From contig JAJHTX010000001.1 in the NCBI GenBank assembly GCA_032164295.1, positions 3,534,001 through 3,598,000 of the forward strand: a stretch of 64,000 bases of DNA, written 5' to 3'. The notes beneath the pieces are model-generated. The model had not been told where the DNA came from. It did no database searches and worked only from the letters and a program-made list of their open reading frames with translations. Shown here piece by piece: positions 12,158 through 24,363 of the stretch. This DNA is from Inonotus obliquus (taxonomy: Eukaryota > Basidiomycota > Agaricomycetes > Hymenochaetales > Hymenochaetaceae). Numbering within the stretch: the stretch's first letter is position 1; each line of letters starts with the position of its first letter. The position numbers were made by a program, and so were the translations under genes.

Positions 12158-14821
12158 ATGGATCATCGCGACCCTACGACGCAATCAAATTACTTCTCTG
12201 CAACCACGGAACATGTTCACTTCGATTGGACAATAGACTTTGATAGCAAGATTATTTTCGGCTCTGCGACGCATACCCTGCTCATCAAGGATGACAAGGT
12301 GGACCAGATAAAGTTGGTAATCTTCTCACTACATACCATTTGACCATGTATCTCGAACCTTTACTCGGCTTTAGTTTTGATAGTCTCGATCTTCAAATCG
12401 ATTCTGTTGAAGTAGAGGGCAAAAGTGCTCCTGTTAGTCATTTGCCGAGCATTATTCATACTCCAGATCGTCTGAGAAGCATAAATATTCCAGTTTAAAC
12501 TCGGAGACAAGCACCCAGTCATGGGCTCAGTGCTGCAAATTTCACTCCCTGATCCAGCATCCGTAGGAACAAAGCTCAAAGTCAGGATCGTCTACAAGAT
12601 GGGGGAGGATGCGGTAGCTATCCAATTTCTAGGCAAAGAGTTCGCACACATAATTCTATAACCTCTCTGCACAGGCTAATACTAGAAGTTTAGGCAAACG
12701 CAAGGGAAACAACACCCATTTCTGTTCAGCCAGTGTCAGCCAATTTACGCCCGGTCTCTAGCACCATTGCAGGGTGAGTTGACATCATTGATAGTGAACC
12801 GAGCTCATCGCTCGAACACACAGACACGCCCTCCGTAAAATTGGTATGATTTACAAACTAATGGCTTAACGGCTCAATCATCTAATCCCTATTTCTCTGC
12901 AGACCTATAGTGCGAAAGTCACTGCGAAACTACCAGTTTTGATGTCCGCGATCAGAGTTTCTCCGTCTGCCAGTGGACCTGTACACGCCGGGAAAGCCTT
13001 GGGAAACGAATCGGTTGTATACGAGTATAACCAGGTTTGTTCTCTCCCCTCATGGCATTTTATAATGGAATAACGCTCTTCTCGGGACGATACCAAGCCT
13101 GTCCCGATTCCTTCCTACCTCATTGCCATCGCCAGCGGGAATGTCGTATATAGACCCTTCCCCAAGATCGAAGGAAAAGACTGGTCCTGCGGAATCTGGG
13201 CTGAACCCGAGTTGATAGATGCTGCTTATTGGGAGTTCAGCGAAGACACGGGGAAATTCCTAGCAGCTGAAGAGTCAATCGTGTTACCATATAAATTTGG
13301 GGTCTACGACCTCCTCGTTCTCCCACCGTCCTTCCCGTATGGTGGCATGGTGAGTGTAGGGCGTCACACCCAAGGCTTCCTTCTGAAGTGTCCTGTGATA
13401 TCTAGGAGAATGCCTGCCTGACTTTCCTTACACCAAGTGAGCACCGTGATGATGATACCACAATTCTTCATCTGATAGGTTTTGTTAGCCTTGCTCGCTG
13501 GAGATCGAACTCTCGTCGACGTGGTAGTCCATGAGCTCACGCACTCATGGTTTGGGAATGGAGTCACGTAAGCATGCTGTCCAATCGCTGAGTCTGACGA
13601 TCGCTCAAAGTCTCGTGTAAAGCCATACCGACGCTTCGCACTTCTGGTTGAATGAGGGTTGGACCACTTATATAGAGCGCCTCCTTCAGCAGGTTCTCCA
13701 TTCTCCGGCCCATCGTGGATTTTCTTACTTGATCGGTTACAAGGGCTTGCTGAGGTCCTTGGAGGAGTTCGCATCGAGGCCCAGATATCAACGTCTTATC
13801 ATTGATTTCGAACACGGAGAGGACCCGGACGATGCCTACAGTAGGGTTCCGTATGAGAAGGGGTCTAATCTTCTGTTACATCTAGGTGAGACCGCTTCTG
13901 TCAGAACGAGAGTGGATGCTGATGGTGAGGGCTTAGAACGAGTACTCGGCGGGCTTGAAGTATTCCTCCCTTATGTCAGAGACTACGTCAACACCTTCAT
14001 GGGAAAGAGTATCAACACTGACACGTGGAAGAAACATCTGTACGAGTATTGGGGTAGGCAGGATGGCAGGAAAGTTGAGGCACTAGATACTGTGGACTGG
14101 AACGTAAGGCTTAAGGTTAATGAACAAGGCGAGGCACTGATCAATCTGTTAGGCATGGTTTTTCGGGGAAGGATTGAAGCTTCCTGTGGACATGGAGTAC
14201 GACTTAACGCTGGCCCAACGAGCATATGAACTTGCTGCGCGATGGGACGCTTCTCGGGACCATGCAGTCTCGGACCTAGAGTTCCGAGCCAATGATCTCG
14301 AGAAGTTCGATACTAATCAGAAAGGTATGGTTTATGTTCAGGTCCGAAAGTCAACTTCTGAGTTTCTCCATAAAAAGTCGTCTTCCTCGAGCGGTTACAG
14401 ATCTACTCAACCCTTCCGATTGCCCACATCGTCCATCTCGGTTCGTTGTACGGGGTACGTTCGACTTCGAATGCGGAGATACGCTTTCGATTCTACGAGC
14501 TGGCACTGCTTGATCCGAGGGCTGCGCCAGAGGAGGCAAGGAATATAGCAGAAGAAGCTGCCAAGTGGGTAGTAGGGGAGGATGGAACGGGTATCATCAA
14601 AGGTCGAATGAAGTTTTGCCGACCGGTCTTCCGGGCGATACACCGCGCAGACCCGGGTATTGCGACGAACACCTTTCAAGCGAACCAAAGTGCGTTCCAT
14701 CCAATTGCCCGGAGACTGATTGAAAAGGTACGTTGCTTCAGTCTGTCCTTGAGATCATTGTCTGACGTCTATCCTTTGCAAGGATCTTGGTCTTGCCTTA
14801 GCCAACCCTTCAATGGTATAA
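12158..14821 (+). CDS. LTA4H: Leukotriene A4 hydrolase-type M1 aminopeptidase, copy B
   Basis: Tandem paralogue of the preceding gene with the same exon plan. It has GGMENACLTFLTP, HELTHSWFGN, HFWLNEGWTTYIERL, YSRVPYEKG and GRMKFCRPV, so the catalytic apparatus is intact. It ends DLGLALANPSMV, a little longer than copy A. Conserved stretches such as GDRTLVDVVVHELTHSWFGN are identical in both copies, while N-terminal exons differ more. One problem: the first intron (about 12317-12374) has a GT donor that leaves the next exon (FDSLDLQIDSVEVEG) out of frame. In copy A the exon carries two more bases before the donor. Unless an unusual site is used, the spliced product would shift frame here. It may be a recent pseudogene, a sequence error, or a gene with a different start. 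Confidence 0.8.
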
Positions 14822-14925
14822 TTCTCGGAATTAAAAGGATATCCAAATGCATCTATGAAGTAGCACAATGTAAACGAATCCGTGAAAGTTTTATGATCGT
14901 AATGCAAGGACAAAGGAATGAGATA

Positions 14926-16350
14926 TCACTTGAAATCACCCCAGAGGTCACCAAATACATCGTCCTTCTTCTTCGTCGTCGTCGACGGTGCAGCCGCACT
15001 CCCTAAGGGCGAGCTGAAAAGATCATTTGACCCTACAGTTGCTTGTATCCCGGCGCCATTGCTTGATCCCCATACATTCTGAGTATCAAAGAGGCTGCCC
15101 GTACTCGTCTGTTGTGAAACTGCGGGTGCCACCTGCCCAGATGCGTTCTGAAAGCCGCTCCATACATCTGGCTGAGCCGGGGCGGTGCTGGGTGTCCAGC
15201 CTGATTGTGCACCCCACATCGCAACTCCGCTCGTACCCATCATGGAAATCGTTTGAGGCTGGGCATGTGCTGGTTTTTGCGGTTGACTCCATTGACTTAG
15301 CTGATCCTTCTCAGCAGCGGACTGTCCAAAAGCTGCTTGACCTGGCGCGGAAACAGTAGCTGGCGAAGTTGCGGAAAAGAGCGAAAGAATATCGCTCTTC
15401 ACGTCCTTCTTGGATGCGGTCTGTTGTTGCGCAGCTGAAGGAGCTGGTGCGTGAAAATCAAGGGAAAAGAGATCTTCTTGCAGCGTGGGTTCAGGTTTCT
15501 TGGAGTTTACTGCTTGGGTCACACCAGTACCCACAAGCTGGGCAGGTTGCAATGCCGAAGGACGGTTCGTAAGCGTCGCAGAAAGCAAGCGATGGGACTG
15601 AGGTTGCGAGGTTACGGATGGTGGTGATGATAAAGTTGAATGCACTTCGAGAGCGGGAGTAGGGGAAAGAGTGCTCGAAACGTCTGCTCCTGCGGATGGT
15701 TCTGGTGTGTTCTCAAGGACTGATGGATCAGTCGGCGGAGGGCCTTCTCTTGCCCATTTTCTGGCTTCGTATTTAGAACGGATGAAGGAATCTAGTTTGC
15801 TGAATAAAGTGGATAGGTCAGGGGAGGCAAAGAAGACCATAAACGGTTTCTCTTACTGTTCCGGCGGGACGTGCCCAGGACGAAGATGGGCTTCCCAGTA
15901 AAGATTTGCACGATGATTTCCCCATTTTTGGATTGACTGAAAGAAGTTCGTAAAACCATCTAAGTCAAGCGGATGAGCTTGGTTCTGCTAACCTCCATCT
16001 GCTCTGGTGTCCAGGTATCGAGATCTACTGATTTGACTTTGCTGATGTGGGTGCCCATGCTACGGTGTATACCTGAGCAACGAATACAGATGAACACGCC
16101 ACTAAGGAGACACAGTCAGGAGCCATGACAGGATAGGTTTTTGTTGGAATAATGCGCACATATTCCACGAGGCCCAACGTGCATCTAGAGAAGAGGAAGG
16201 GCTGCGTTAGATGTTTGTTGTCGTAGCGCGGGGTGTATGCCACGGACCTTGTCTTTTGCAGTCTGCACAAAGTTTGTTTTCTCGGAGTGCTAGTACCTTC
16301 TTGAGTGTCCGAGCATTCTCTTCGGTAGTGGCTCTGTCCTGCCTGACCAT
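14926..16350 (-). CDS. AGE2: Age2/SMAP-type ArfGAP
   Basis: GTPase-activating protein for Arf, acting in vesicle formation at Golgi and endosomes. The N-terminal ArfGAP domain is assembled from small exons: [30 protein letters not shown], then [20 protein letters not shown]. This gives a perfect CX2CX16CX2C zinc finger and the catalytic arginine in GIHRSMG. The domain continues [24 protein letters not shown] and [15 protein letters not shown]. The 270-residue C-terminal half is Pro/Ser/Gln-rich and disordered, with repeated Asn/Trp-Gly motifs, ending [12 protein letters not shown]. The start at 16350 is the first ATG in frame with the finger; upstream frames do not look coding. It is divergent from GET2 by 167 bases. 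Confidence 0.9.
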
Positions 16351-16517
16351 CGATGCTGTGATGAGGATGAAGGTGTCGATGTAGATGAATCACTACTGGT
16401 CGAGTGCTCAAGTGCTGCATCAGTGCATGTGCTGGTGCACGTGACTGACCATCTACGTATCCTTTCACACTTTGACTCGAATATCTGAGTCTCATCACTC
16501 TTTATACAAGTAGGAAA
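16351..16517. promoter_or_regulatory. Compact divergent promoter of the ArfGAP and GET2
   Basis: Only 167 bases lie between the two start codons, so regulatory elements and both 5' leaders must share this space or overlap the first exons. Confidence 0.5.
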
Positions 16518-17567
16518 ATGTCCTCTGCAGCAGCACGAGCAGCGCGCAGAAAGACCCTATTGGGCCGCGGTGCTGATAGGCTAAACAAACTCACTTCATC
16601 TGCCCGAGGTGAGGACCACCCAGTGTATTCCAACGTCGGTCAGTATCCCTCACCAGTCACAATTATCTGATTCTGACAAAGTACGAGGCAGATACCACAT
16701 CTCGAGAAGCTCCTACTACCGGGACATTCGTTGGAGAAGAGAGTATTATGCCGACGCCGCCAGTGCGATCCAGTCCATCACCCGAACCATCACGGACGAA
16801 TCATGCTGCTTCTGGACCGTCTGCATGGACTGACGAGCAACAGCAAGAATTTTTACGTGCACTCATGTCCGCACCGGTTCCCAATATGACAGATGTGGAA
16901 TCACCAAGTTCGTTTGAGCCTGGTGCGGGAGACGATGCGATGGCTGGGTTGCTAGACGTATTCACTCAAATGAGCCAATCTCCTCCTGAAAAAGCGGTGC
17001 AGGCACCTCGCTCGTTATTCTCAAAGCTGCGCCCCTTGCTGCACCTGCTTGCATCTTGGGCTCTGCTTGTTTACTTTGCCTTCTTGATGGAGCCGCAAGT
17101 ACGCGATACCATTCCGCATTCTCGCGATTTGAGTCCTTGGGACAGGTGGGCAGAACTAAGCAGAAGGGGTGCAACGGAACCCTTTGGTGTCCGGCCTGTT
17201 GTGCGTCGTGTGTTTTGTCTCAAAAGAATACGGCTAATACGACTTTCTCTTGTAGCCATTCTTCTGGGCCTTTGTTACTTTACAGCTCATGTTACACTCG
17301 ATACAGATTTTCACGAGATCCGTAAGCACATTCATGCAGTGCTTATCTGAACCTCGTGCATTGACTTTTGATACGCAGGATCCAATTGAACCTCCAACAT
17401 TGCTCGCCGCTGTGCTTCCGCATTTACCTCCTAAATTTCGCACAGCAATCACGAACTTCCTAGTGTACGCTCGTATGGGAAGAATGCTGATAGATGACAT
17501 AGCAGGTTTGGTTGTCGGCCTGGGCATTCTTATTTCGAGCGCAGCATGGATTGCTAGTGGACGATAG
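16518..17567 (+). CDS. GET2: Get2-like subunit of the GET receptor for tail-anchored proteins
   Basis: ER membrane protein that with Get1 receives tail-anchored proteins from Get3. The N-terminus has the basic Get3-binding helix (ARAARRKTLLGRGADRLNKL) followed by SARGEDHPVY, typical of fungal Get2. A long disordered acidic linker contains WTDEQQQEFLRALMS. Three membrane segments follow: LLHLLASWALLVYFAFLM, PFFWAFVTLQLMLHSIQIF and IAGLVVGLGILISSAAWIA. Between the first two is LSPWDRWAELSRRGATEPFG, a typical luminal/loop sequence. Four exons; the first intron near 16635-16690 has two plausible donor/acceptor pairs that both keep frame. The stop at 17567 faces the mitochondrial ribosomal gene 126 bases away. 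Confidence 0.85.
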
Positions 17568-17693
17568 AAACCAAACGATTTAGCACTGCTCGTATCTACT
17601 CCTCACAATCGCATGCCATATGTATATCGCTGCTATTAATTGACCGGTGTAATTCGAGAATGCGTACAGAGAGTGACATGGGATAACAGTGAG

Positions 17694-18271
17694 CTAAGGC
17701 AAGGCAGCAGCAACGCCTTCCTTTGGTAATTGACGAGGCTGAACAGTTGGAATGACCGGTTCCTGGCCTGAAGCACGACGTTCCGTAACATACGTTTGCC
17801 AACGATCACCACCCGCGCGTGTCATGAGCTCTTCATAGATAGCAGTGGACCATTTATCCGAAATATCCATGCTGTCTTTGGAACCATTCTCTGCAATGCA
17901 ATTACGACGTGTCAAGAGGAACGCGCGAAGGGAAAGACAAAGAAACGACGCACTGAACTCGAGGAGAATTTCAGCTTTCCAGGTGTCTGCTAACGATCTC
18001 GGTATCTTGTCGACCTGAATGTGAAGACCGGGGTTGGCATATTGTATGCGTGGCAGGTTCTCCTTGACGAAGTGCCTGCGCAAAGATTAACTAGATGTCT
18101 GTTTTCAGAACGGAGTAAACGTGTTTACCTGGCACCGAAATGGTCATTTCGGGAGGCTAGTGTGAGTTTAAGAGACTTTAGGGATGGAAGAACTGGCTTA
18201 GGGTTTTGGTTAAGGCCCTCGAGAATTTTGGAAAGGCGCGATGGGCCTGGAAGAGCTTTCGCGCGAGGCAT
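17694..18271 (-). CDS. Mitochondrial ribosomal protein, L51/S25/CI-B8 fold (mS25-like)
   Basis: Small basic protein with the thioredoxin-like L51/S25/CI-B8 domain found in mitochondrial ribosomal proteins. The start at 18271 gives an N-terminus rich in Lys/Leu (SRLSKILEGLNQNPKPVLPS). After an intron the core is HFVKENLPRIQYANPGLHIQ and VDKIPRSLADTWKAEILLEF. A second intron, readable through without a stop, joins LEF to KNGSKDSMDISDKWSTAIYE. The C-terminal tail is EPVIPTVQPRQLPKEG, similar to fungal family members. Length is about 165 residues. Whether it is the mS25 or mL61/Mrp49 orthologue cannot be settled by eye. Confidence 0.8.
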
Positions 18272-18428
18272 TGCTGTTGCTGCACAAAACTTGACTAAAG
18301 GCAAAAGGTGTGCGAGCGAGACGCGGATAGAGACACTATGGCACGTGAACTCGTCTGTCCCTCTTCTACAATTTGTACAAAATACGCATTCTACTACTAC
18401 GCATACACCACGAACTATTCCAGTAGGT
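18272..18428. promoter_or_regulatory. Compact divergent promoter of the mitochondrial ribosomal gene and SWC2
   Basis: 157 bases between the start codons must serve both genes. Confidence 0.5.
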
Positions 18429-19938
18429 ATGGCAGAGGAAGATTCGCTCGTTCTGCGGCGCTCAAGGCGCAGTACCGCAGGAAACAGGTATAGTCTTTTT
18501 TCTTTCCCAATTCATCTATGTTCACTTTGTATTCTCAGGATGGAGGTTGCTCTTGCTGAGATGGCTGCTTTGCACCCGGAGACGGATGTAGACGTGGACG
18601 ACGATAAAGAGTTTATTGTACCAGTAGGTATGCATCGCCTCTCGCTCGGCTCTACCTTTACAACAATCCGACATCAGACTCCTTAGATGAGGAAGAGGTT
18701 TTTGACTCCGATTTCCAAAGCACGGACGAAGAAGCAGAGCACGAAGATGAAGTGACGGCAGAAAGGGAAGCTATCGCAGAAGAGAAGCAGGCGCGTAAGG
18801 CAAGTCTGACATCGATGTATATGTTTTGCTGGCAATCGCTTGACCTCATCTAGTCAGCCCGACGACACACCCTGAGAGCTACCGAGTCTCGTTCCACTGT
18901 GTTGGACTCATCATCCAAAGCGTCTGTCAGCACAGTTTATCGTAGACCAAAACGGAAAGGCGCAGCCGGACTACGCCTCAGGGGCACCACTGACGCTATT
19001 GATGTCGAAACAGTAGCAAAGCGCAAGAGTCAGCGGCAGAGCACGATGCTAAGCTCCCAGATACTGCACTCCCGCCTCAAAGATGCCGAAGAACGAAAAG
19101 CTTCATTGCCCAAACGCTTTAAGGAGACGTCTGTGACTTACACCCAGGCTGAACTTCTTGCGCGTGCTTTGGACACCGAGGAAGGAAATATAATATCACA
19201 TCGCGATTATCTAGAGGACGAGGAAGAAAAGCGGAAACGTGCTCGTGTCGTGAAAAGAAAACTCACTGGCCCAGTGCTGAGCTGGGTCAGTCGTCTCGAG
19301 GATGAAATTATCGCAGCTACGCCATCAACATCTCTTGCGTCCTTTCCTGCACATACCGATGCAATGAACAGCGTGCAGGTTGGCTTGACAGTAGGCGATA
19401 CTTCTGTAAGTATCACGGCGTTGCACCTTTGCTGAGCTCATATTTTACCCCTCCCACAACTTTTCAGGCATTGTCCCAGAATCGAACACAAGCACCGTCA
19501 ACACAGAGCGAGAAAATAACCAAGAATTACTTACTGCATAGAGTCGACGACGGAGTACCACGGCCTGACTGGAACGAAACAATGACGGCGGTCTTTGGAA
19601 AACACGTCGACTGGAAGGAAGTCAAAGTCTACTCTGGGAAACATCGCCCACTCTGTCCGTCGCTTAAATATACCTGGATCGAATGCTGACTTTCATTTTC
19701 AACAGCGCGACCCGTACACAAATGCCCAATGACAGGTCGACCTGCGAACTACCGAGATCCGCGCACCGGAGTACCTTTCGCCGATGTTGATGCATTCAAG
19801 ACTCTTTCTCGCCTCTTGAGGCATGAATATATTTGGAACGACGAACTTCGATGCTACACGGCTGACGAGAAGGCAGTGCAACTCGAGCCGGAAGGTGACG
19901 AGGCAATGAATGATGACCGTGCGGGTCACACGGTCTGA
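18429..19938 (+). CDS. SWC2: Swc2/Vps72 (YL1) subunit of the SWR1 chromatin remodeller
   Basis: Histone-binding subunit of SWR1, which exchanges H2A for H2A.Z. It starts at 18429 with SLVLRRSRRSTAGNRMEVAL, the conserved YL1 opening RRSTAGNRM, split by an intron. An acidic H2A.Z-binding stretch follows (DEEEVFDSDFQSTDEEAEHE), then basic and coiled segments. After the intron whose donor lies near 19654 (KHRPL) and acceptor near 19706, the YL1 C-terminal domain reads SRPVHKCPMTGRPANYRDP, RTGVPFADVDAFKTLSRLL and HEYIWNDEL. Total about 400 residues. All diagnostic regions are present. Confidence 0.92.
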
Positions 19939-20467
19939 CCACTTTGGCCTGCCTACTTTCACCGTTCTTGATCTACAACAGTTACCTTCACGAGCTACCA
20001 GCACTGCAGACGACTGGGTGGCAGCTCTCCATTTACTGTCGGTTATGTCTAACTAGTCCTAGATTACTTGCCTCTTCCATATACCTTTCGTCTACTCTTG
20101 TTGTCTATGGCTGCTGGAATGACTCTAGATTCTCGCGTTACCCATCGATTTCCGGTCGTATCGTAATAAATGGAGGCTGTGATCTCTCTCTTCAATCATG
20201 GGAAAGGGAGGCTGAGTCGACCAACTCAGAGATACGAAACTTCGTGTTTGCTCACAACTCACAACATTGGTGGTGGTTTGGACTTTGGGACTTTAGCATA
20301 CTTAGCGAACCCCGACACGATTCCATGCTTTGCCGTCTCTGACGACTGGCTAACTTGCCTTGTTTCAACGGTTATACTTACCCAAGTACATTTCCTCTTG
20401 CTGTGTCGCTTACGTAACATTCTTGTCGCGTCGCGTCGCGTCAAACGCATCCCTCACCCCGCACACT
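19939..20467. other. Intergenic, MSH4 upstream region
   Basis: 529 bases. Overlapping short frames on both strands have no family features. It presumably holds the SWC2 terminator and the MSH4 promoter. Confidence 0.45.
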
Positions 20468-23400
20468 ATGTCCGTGCCTTCGCGGCCATTGTCGACTCAT
20501 CAGAGACGTCCGGGTTCCACATTATCTACTAGACTACTGTCCTCTCATTCCCGTCCAGTTACCGCCCAGTTGGCGCGTCCTGGAACTGCTCGACCACAGA
20601 CTGCCGCCTCAACTCATCATGAAAGTAGTTTTATTGTTGCGGTGGTCGAATGCCGCGGCATCGGACGTGAAGTCGGTATAGCAGCTCTCGACAGAGACAC
20701 GGGTCAAGTAGACCTAATTCAGGTAAAGCTTCCCCCTCAGAACTTGTCGAAGAATGGCTATTCAATCTGACACTTTCAATCAGCTCACAGACTGTCAAAC
20801 ATACGTAAAAACACTACATCACCTGCATTTGCATTACCCATCAACCATCCTTGTTCCTGATACTTTCTTATCCAACACTGATGCATCGGCCTCCTCGTCT
20901 GCGAAATATTCAACCAGTACTTCGTTGCTTGTTCAGTGCATTCAGGACGAATTCCCATACGTATCAATCGAGCCCGTCTTAAGAAAATACTGGAATGAAG
21001 AAACTGGTAGGAATTATTTGTATCGTATTTGCATCATTGTTACATGCTTACTGTATGAGTAGGCTTGCAATTTATTAATCAATTGTGTACCGACAGTGAT
21101 GACCGAGCCGCAACACTGTTGGCGGTTTCGTCCAAGTAAGTGGAAGGCATCGTGGTATAAGATATGAGATTCACGGCATATACAGGTATTATGCCCTTTC
21201 TGCTACCTGTGCTCTCTTCAAACATTCGGAAATGAGGCTCAACACGCGTTATGCTGCCCACTCTCTCCGTATTCGGTACACTCCTGTGGAGGGAACAATG
21301 CTCATAGACAACGATAGCGCGAGGAATCTAGAACTCGTCGGAAACATGATTAACAGAAGGTCTGCTCATTCACTATTCGGGTATGTCAGTTTTGCGCTGC
21401 CTATATGCGGGTTTTCATGCGTCCGCCCAGAATTCTCGATCGCACATGGACGGCGATGGGTTCTAGGTTGCTAAGGGTCAATCTACTTGCACCGATCACT
21501 GGTATGAGTCTGGGATATTGAACAGTCTGCTCTTTATTCATCACTTGGTCTCGCCGACGCACAGCACATGCAGCTATAGAAACTCGCTTGGATGCTGTAG
21601 AAGAACTCGTGCAGACAGAAGATAAATTCACTATGATTAGAGATGCTTTGCGGGCCATGAACAAGCTCGATCTAGACAAGCTGACGTCTTCAGTAGGTGA
21701 CAGGCAACGCGTTGCCATTTTGCTCTGACCTGTCCATAGCTTGCTGCCTCGGAGGCTTGCGTGTCCAATGCGGCGAGATCCGCATCCTCGCGCGTGTCCC
21801 AGATGCTTCAGCTTCGCAATATCATTAGAAAAATTCCCATCGTTCGTGACGCAGTCAAGGGATCCCATTCACGCCTCTTGGAAATTGTATATGATGTGAG
21901 TCCGGTCAAAGTATAGATTTTGAGATGGATAGTGCCTGACTATGCAGATCAAGATGCTTTCCGACGAGCGATTTGAGAAGATAGAAAACGAGGTAACAGA
22001 AAGCTTGAATGATGATGCGACTTCGCAGAAGGTTCGTATTACGATTTTGCACTACCGTGGTCTGATCCTTTCGTAGGGTGGAGGGCTTAATGCGATGAAT
22101 TCTCGTGTCTATGCGCTGAAGGTGACTCACAATCAGCAATTGGATTAGCGGTTAAAATATGACAGACATTTTCAGGCAAATCAAAACTGTCTCCTTGACG
22201 TTGCGCGTGAGACGTACAAAGAAAACGTAGCGGATATATTCGAATTAAACCGTGCTTTATGCAATGAACACGGACTCCCTCTGCAATTAGTTCACCAGGA
22301 ACAAGGCTTTGTCTTTGCCCTTAAGAAGCGGGACCTCGAAGACGCAGGACTTACGACGGTCCCAAAAGGGTTTATCAATGTAGTGACCAGGAAAGGGAGG
22401 TGGTTTTTTGAGAGCATTGACTTAGTAGGATCCGTCTTATCCTGTCGAAGGCACTATTCCCTGACTGTTTTTCTCGAGCAGAAGAAACGAAATGCGAGAA
22501 TGAAAGACGCTCTCGACGAGACTCTCATGCTTACTGATAAGTGAGATTGATTCTACTCTAACGCCTCTGTGAATATTGACCGTGGTCTTGCTAGGTTAAT
22601 CAGGGAACTGGTAGCCAAGATAGTGGTTCACGCCGGCGCTTTGTACAAAGCCTCTGAAGCGGTGAGCTCATACCAGATGGATCGTTCGAGCTGTATGCGA
22701 TCAAACTTTTAAGATTGCGCTGCTCGACATGCTCTGGTCGTTCGCGCATGCTTCTATCCGTACGCAACTCTTCCACATACCTCTCTCCGCCCTCAAATGA
22801 CCTCTGTGTCTCTAGACCAGAATTATGGTTTATCATCTTCACTCTTGCTATGGGTTGGAATCTAACTTTCCACAGTAAGACCTGAATTCACCGGCACCCT
22901 TGCCATCAAAGCCGGTCGACATCCCATTCTCGAGAAGGTCCAAGCCGCCGGATCCCTGGTGCCCAACGACGTATACTGTTGTGATTCTTCCTCGTTCCAG
23001 ATTATTCAAGGCCCAAAGTAAGTGCAGGATACTTTTCCTCGGAGGCTAGCTAATCACACTCGATCTCAAAGCATGTCTGGTAAGCTCTAGTACAATAGCT
23101 TCTTTCGATGTGGTGGTTAAGACGGCAATCAAGGGAAGAGTACGTATCTGCGACAAATTGGGCTCCTGACAGTCATGGCAATGTGCGGATGCTTCGTCCC
23201 GGCCGAATATGCCAGCTTCAAGTCAGTTATGTTTTACAGAATGTCTCCAGCTTGAGCTAAGTATGCGTAGGGTTCATGATGCTTTGCTCACACGGTTGTC
23301 GAACGATGACCACATGGAACGGAACCTCAGCACCTTTGCAGAAGAGATGTCTTCATCAGCGATGACAATCGGTTTGTTTGCCTCGTCTTAAACGATTTTG

Positions 23401-24363
23401 TCGACTGATGGTTGATAAGGTCTTTCCACTGATAAGTCCTTGGTCCTCATCGACGAGCTCGGCCGGGGAACATCGCCCAGAGACGGTCTTGGTATCTCTC
23501 ATGCAATTGCGGAACGGTTAATCGCCATCAAGGTTCGTCCATGTGTTTCTCCAGCCAATGACGGCGTCTCACAGATTCTATCAGGCCTTCGTCTTCTTTG
23601 CGACGTGAGTGTTACTTTATGTGACTTCCTGTTTTCGGCTTATCTTTTCTCTTAAGTCATTTCAGCGACCTCGCTACTACGCTTTCTCGCCAACCGTCTG
23701 TCGTGAAGTGAGTCCGGTGCTTCATTGCACTTTGCGTTACCTTGACGTTTCTGTAGCCTTCACTTGTCCGTTCAGGTAAGTCGAGACTATCACCAGTCAA
23801 ACATTCCCCAGTTTATCTATCTCCAGAAATCTCGCCCCACGTCTTCAAGCATGGGATTGATGTTCAACTATAAGTATGTTTCGATTCCGGTATTTGCTAC
23901 CTTGTTAACATGTTCCGTAGAATCGTTGACGGTGTACTAGATGACATGAATAATTATGGTACCAACTATTCTCGCAGCTTTTCTCCTTTATACGTTATGC
24001 TGACGCTTGCTAGGCCTGGAACTTGCGCGGCTCGCTGATCTACCAGGAGACATTCTAGCAGAGGCTCACAGGGTTTCAGCGCGACTGTCTGAACTTGAGG
24101 CTACCCGCAAGGAAGATTGCGAGGGAAACCAAATTGCCCTCCGTCGGAAGGCAATGCTTCGAGTGAAATACTTTCCTCTACCATTTTGCTTGTTTTGACT
24201 GACGTGGGCCATACAGCTTCGCACGCAGTTGGGTCAAACATTGGATCATTCGACGTTGCCTTGTCGAGAGCTCGTCGAACATCTTGAACGTTTACAGCGA
24301 CAGATTGTACAAGTGCTCCGTGCCAATCTCAGTGATGTCGATGGGGATAGTACTGAGGGATAG
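20468..24363 (+). CDS. MSH4: Meiotic MutS homologue MSH4
   Basis: ZMM protein that with Msh5 stabilises meiotic recombination intermediates for crossover formation; it lacks a mismatch-recognition domain. The N-terminus is a Ser/Arg/Pro-rich tail, then [20 protein letters not shown] and [14 protein letters not shown]. The connector and core domains include [20 protein letters not shown] and [20 protein letters not shown]. The ATPase has [10 protein letters not shown], Walker [36 protein letters not shown] (Walker B) and [20 protein letters not shown]. Walker A is split over three exons, the middle one only 8 bases. About 20 exons were seen; all ATPase motifs are intact. The start at 20468 and stop at 24361-24363 are well supported. 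Confidence 0.92.
23072..23079 (+). other. MSH4: 8-base microexon of MSH4 (CATGTCTG)
   Basis: The preceding exon ends GGC CCA AA at 23017 with donor GTAAGT, and the acceptor is CAAAG at 23071. The microexon supplies C ATG TCT G, then donor GTAAGC. The next exon opens GG AAG AGT ACG at 23134. Joined, it reads GPNMSGKST. Without these 8 bases Walker A would be lost and the frame shifted. Confidence 0.85.

Noticed and set aside
16025..16498. 157-codon - strand frame upstream of the ArfGAP
   Set aside because: It reads the ArfGAP exons in the wrong frame; correct splicing gives the zinc finger.
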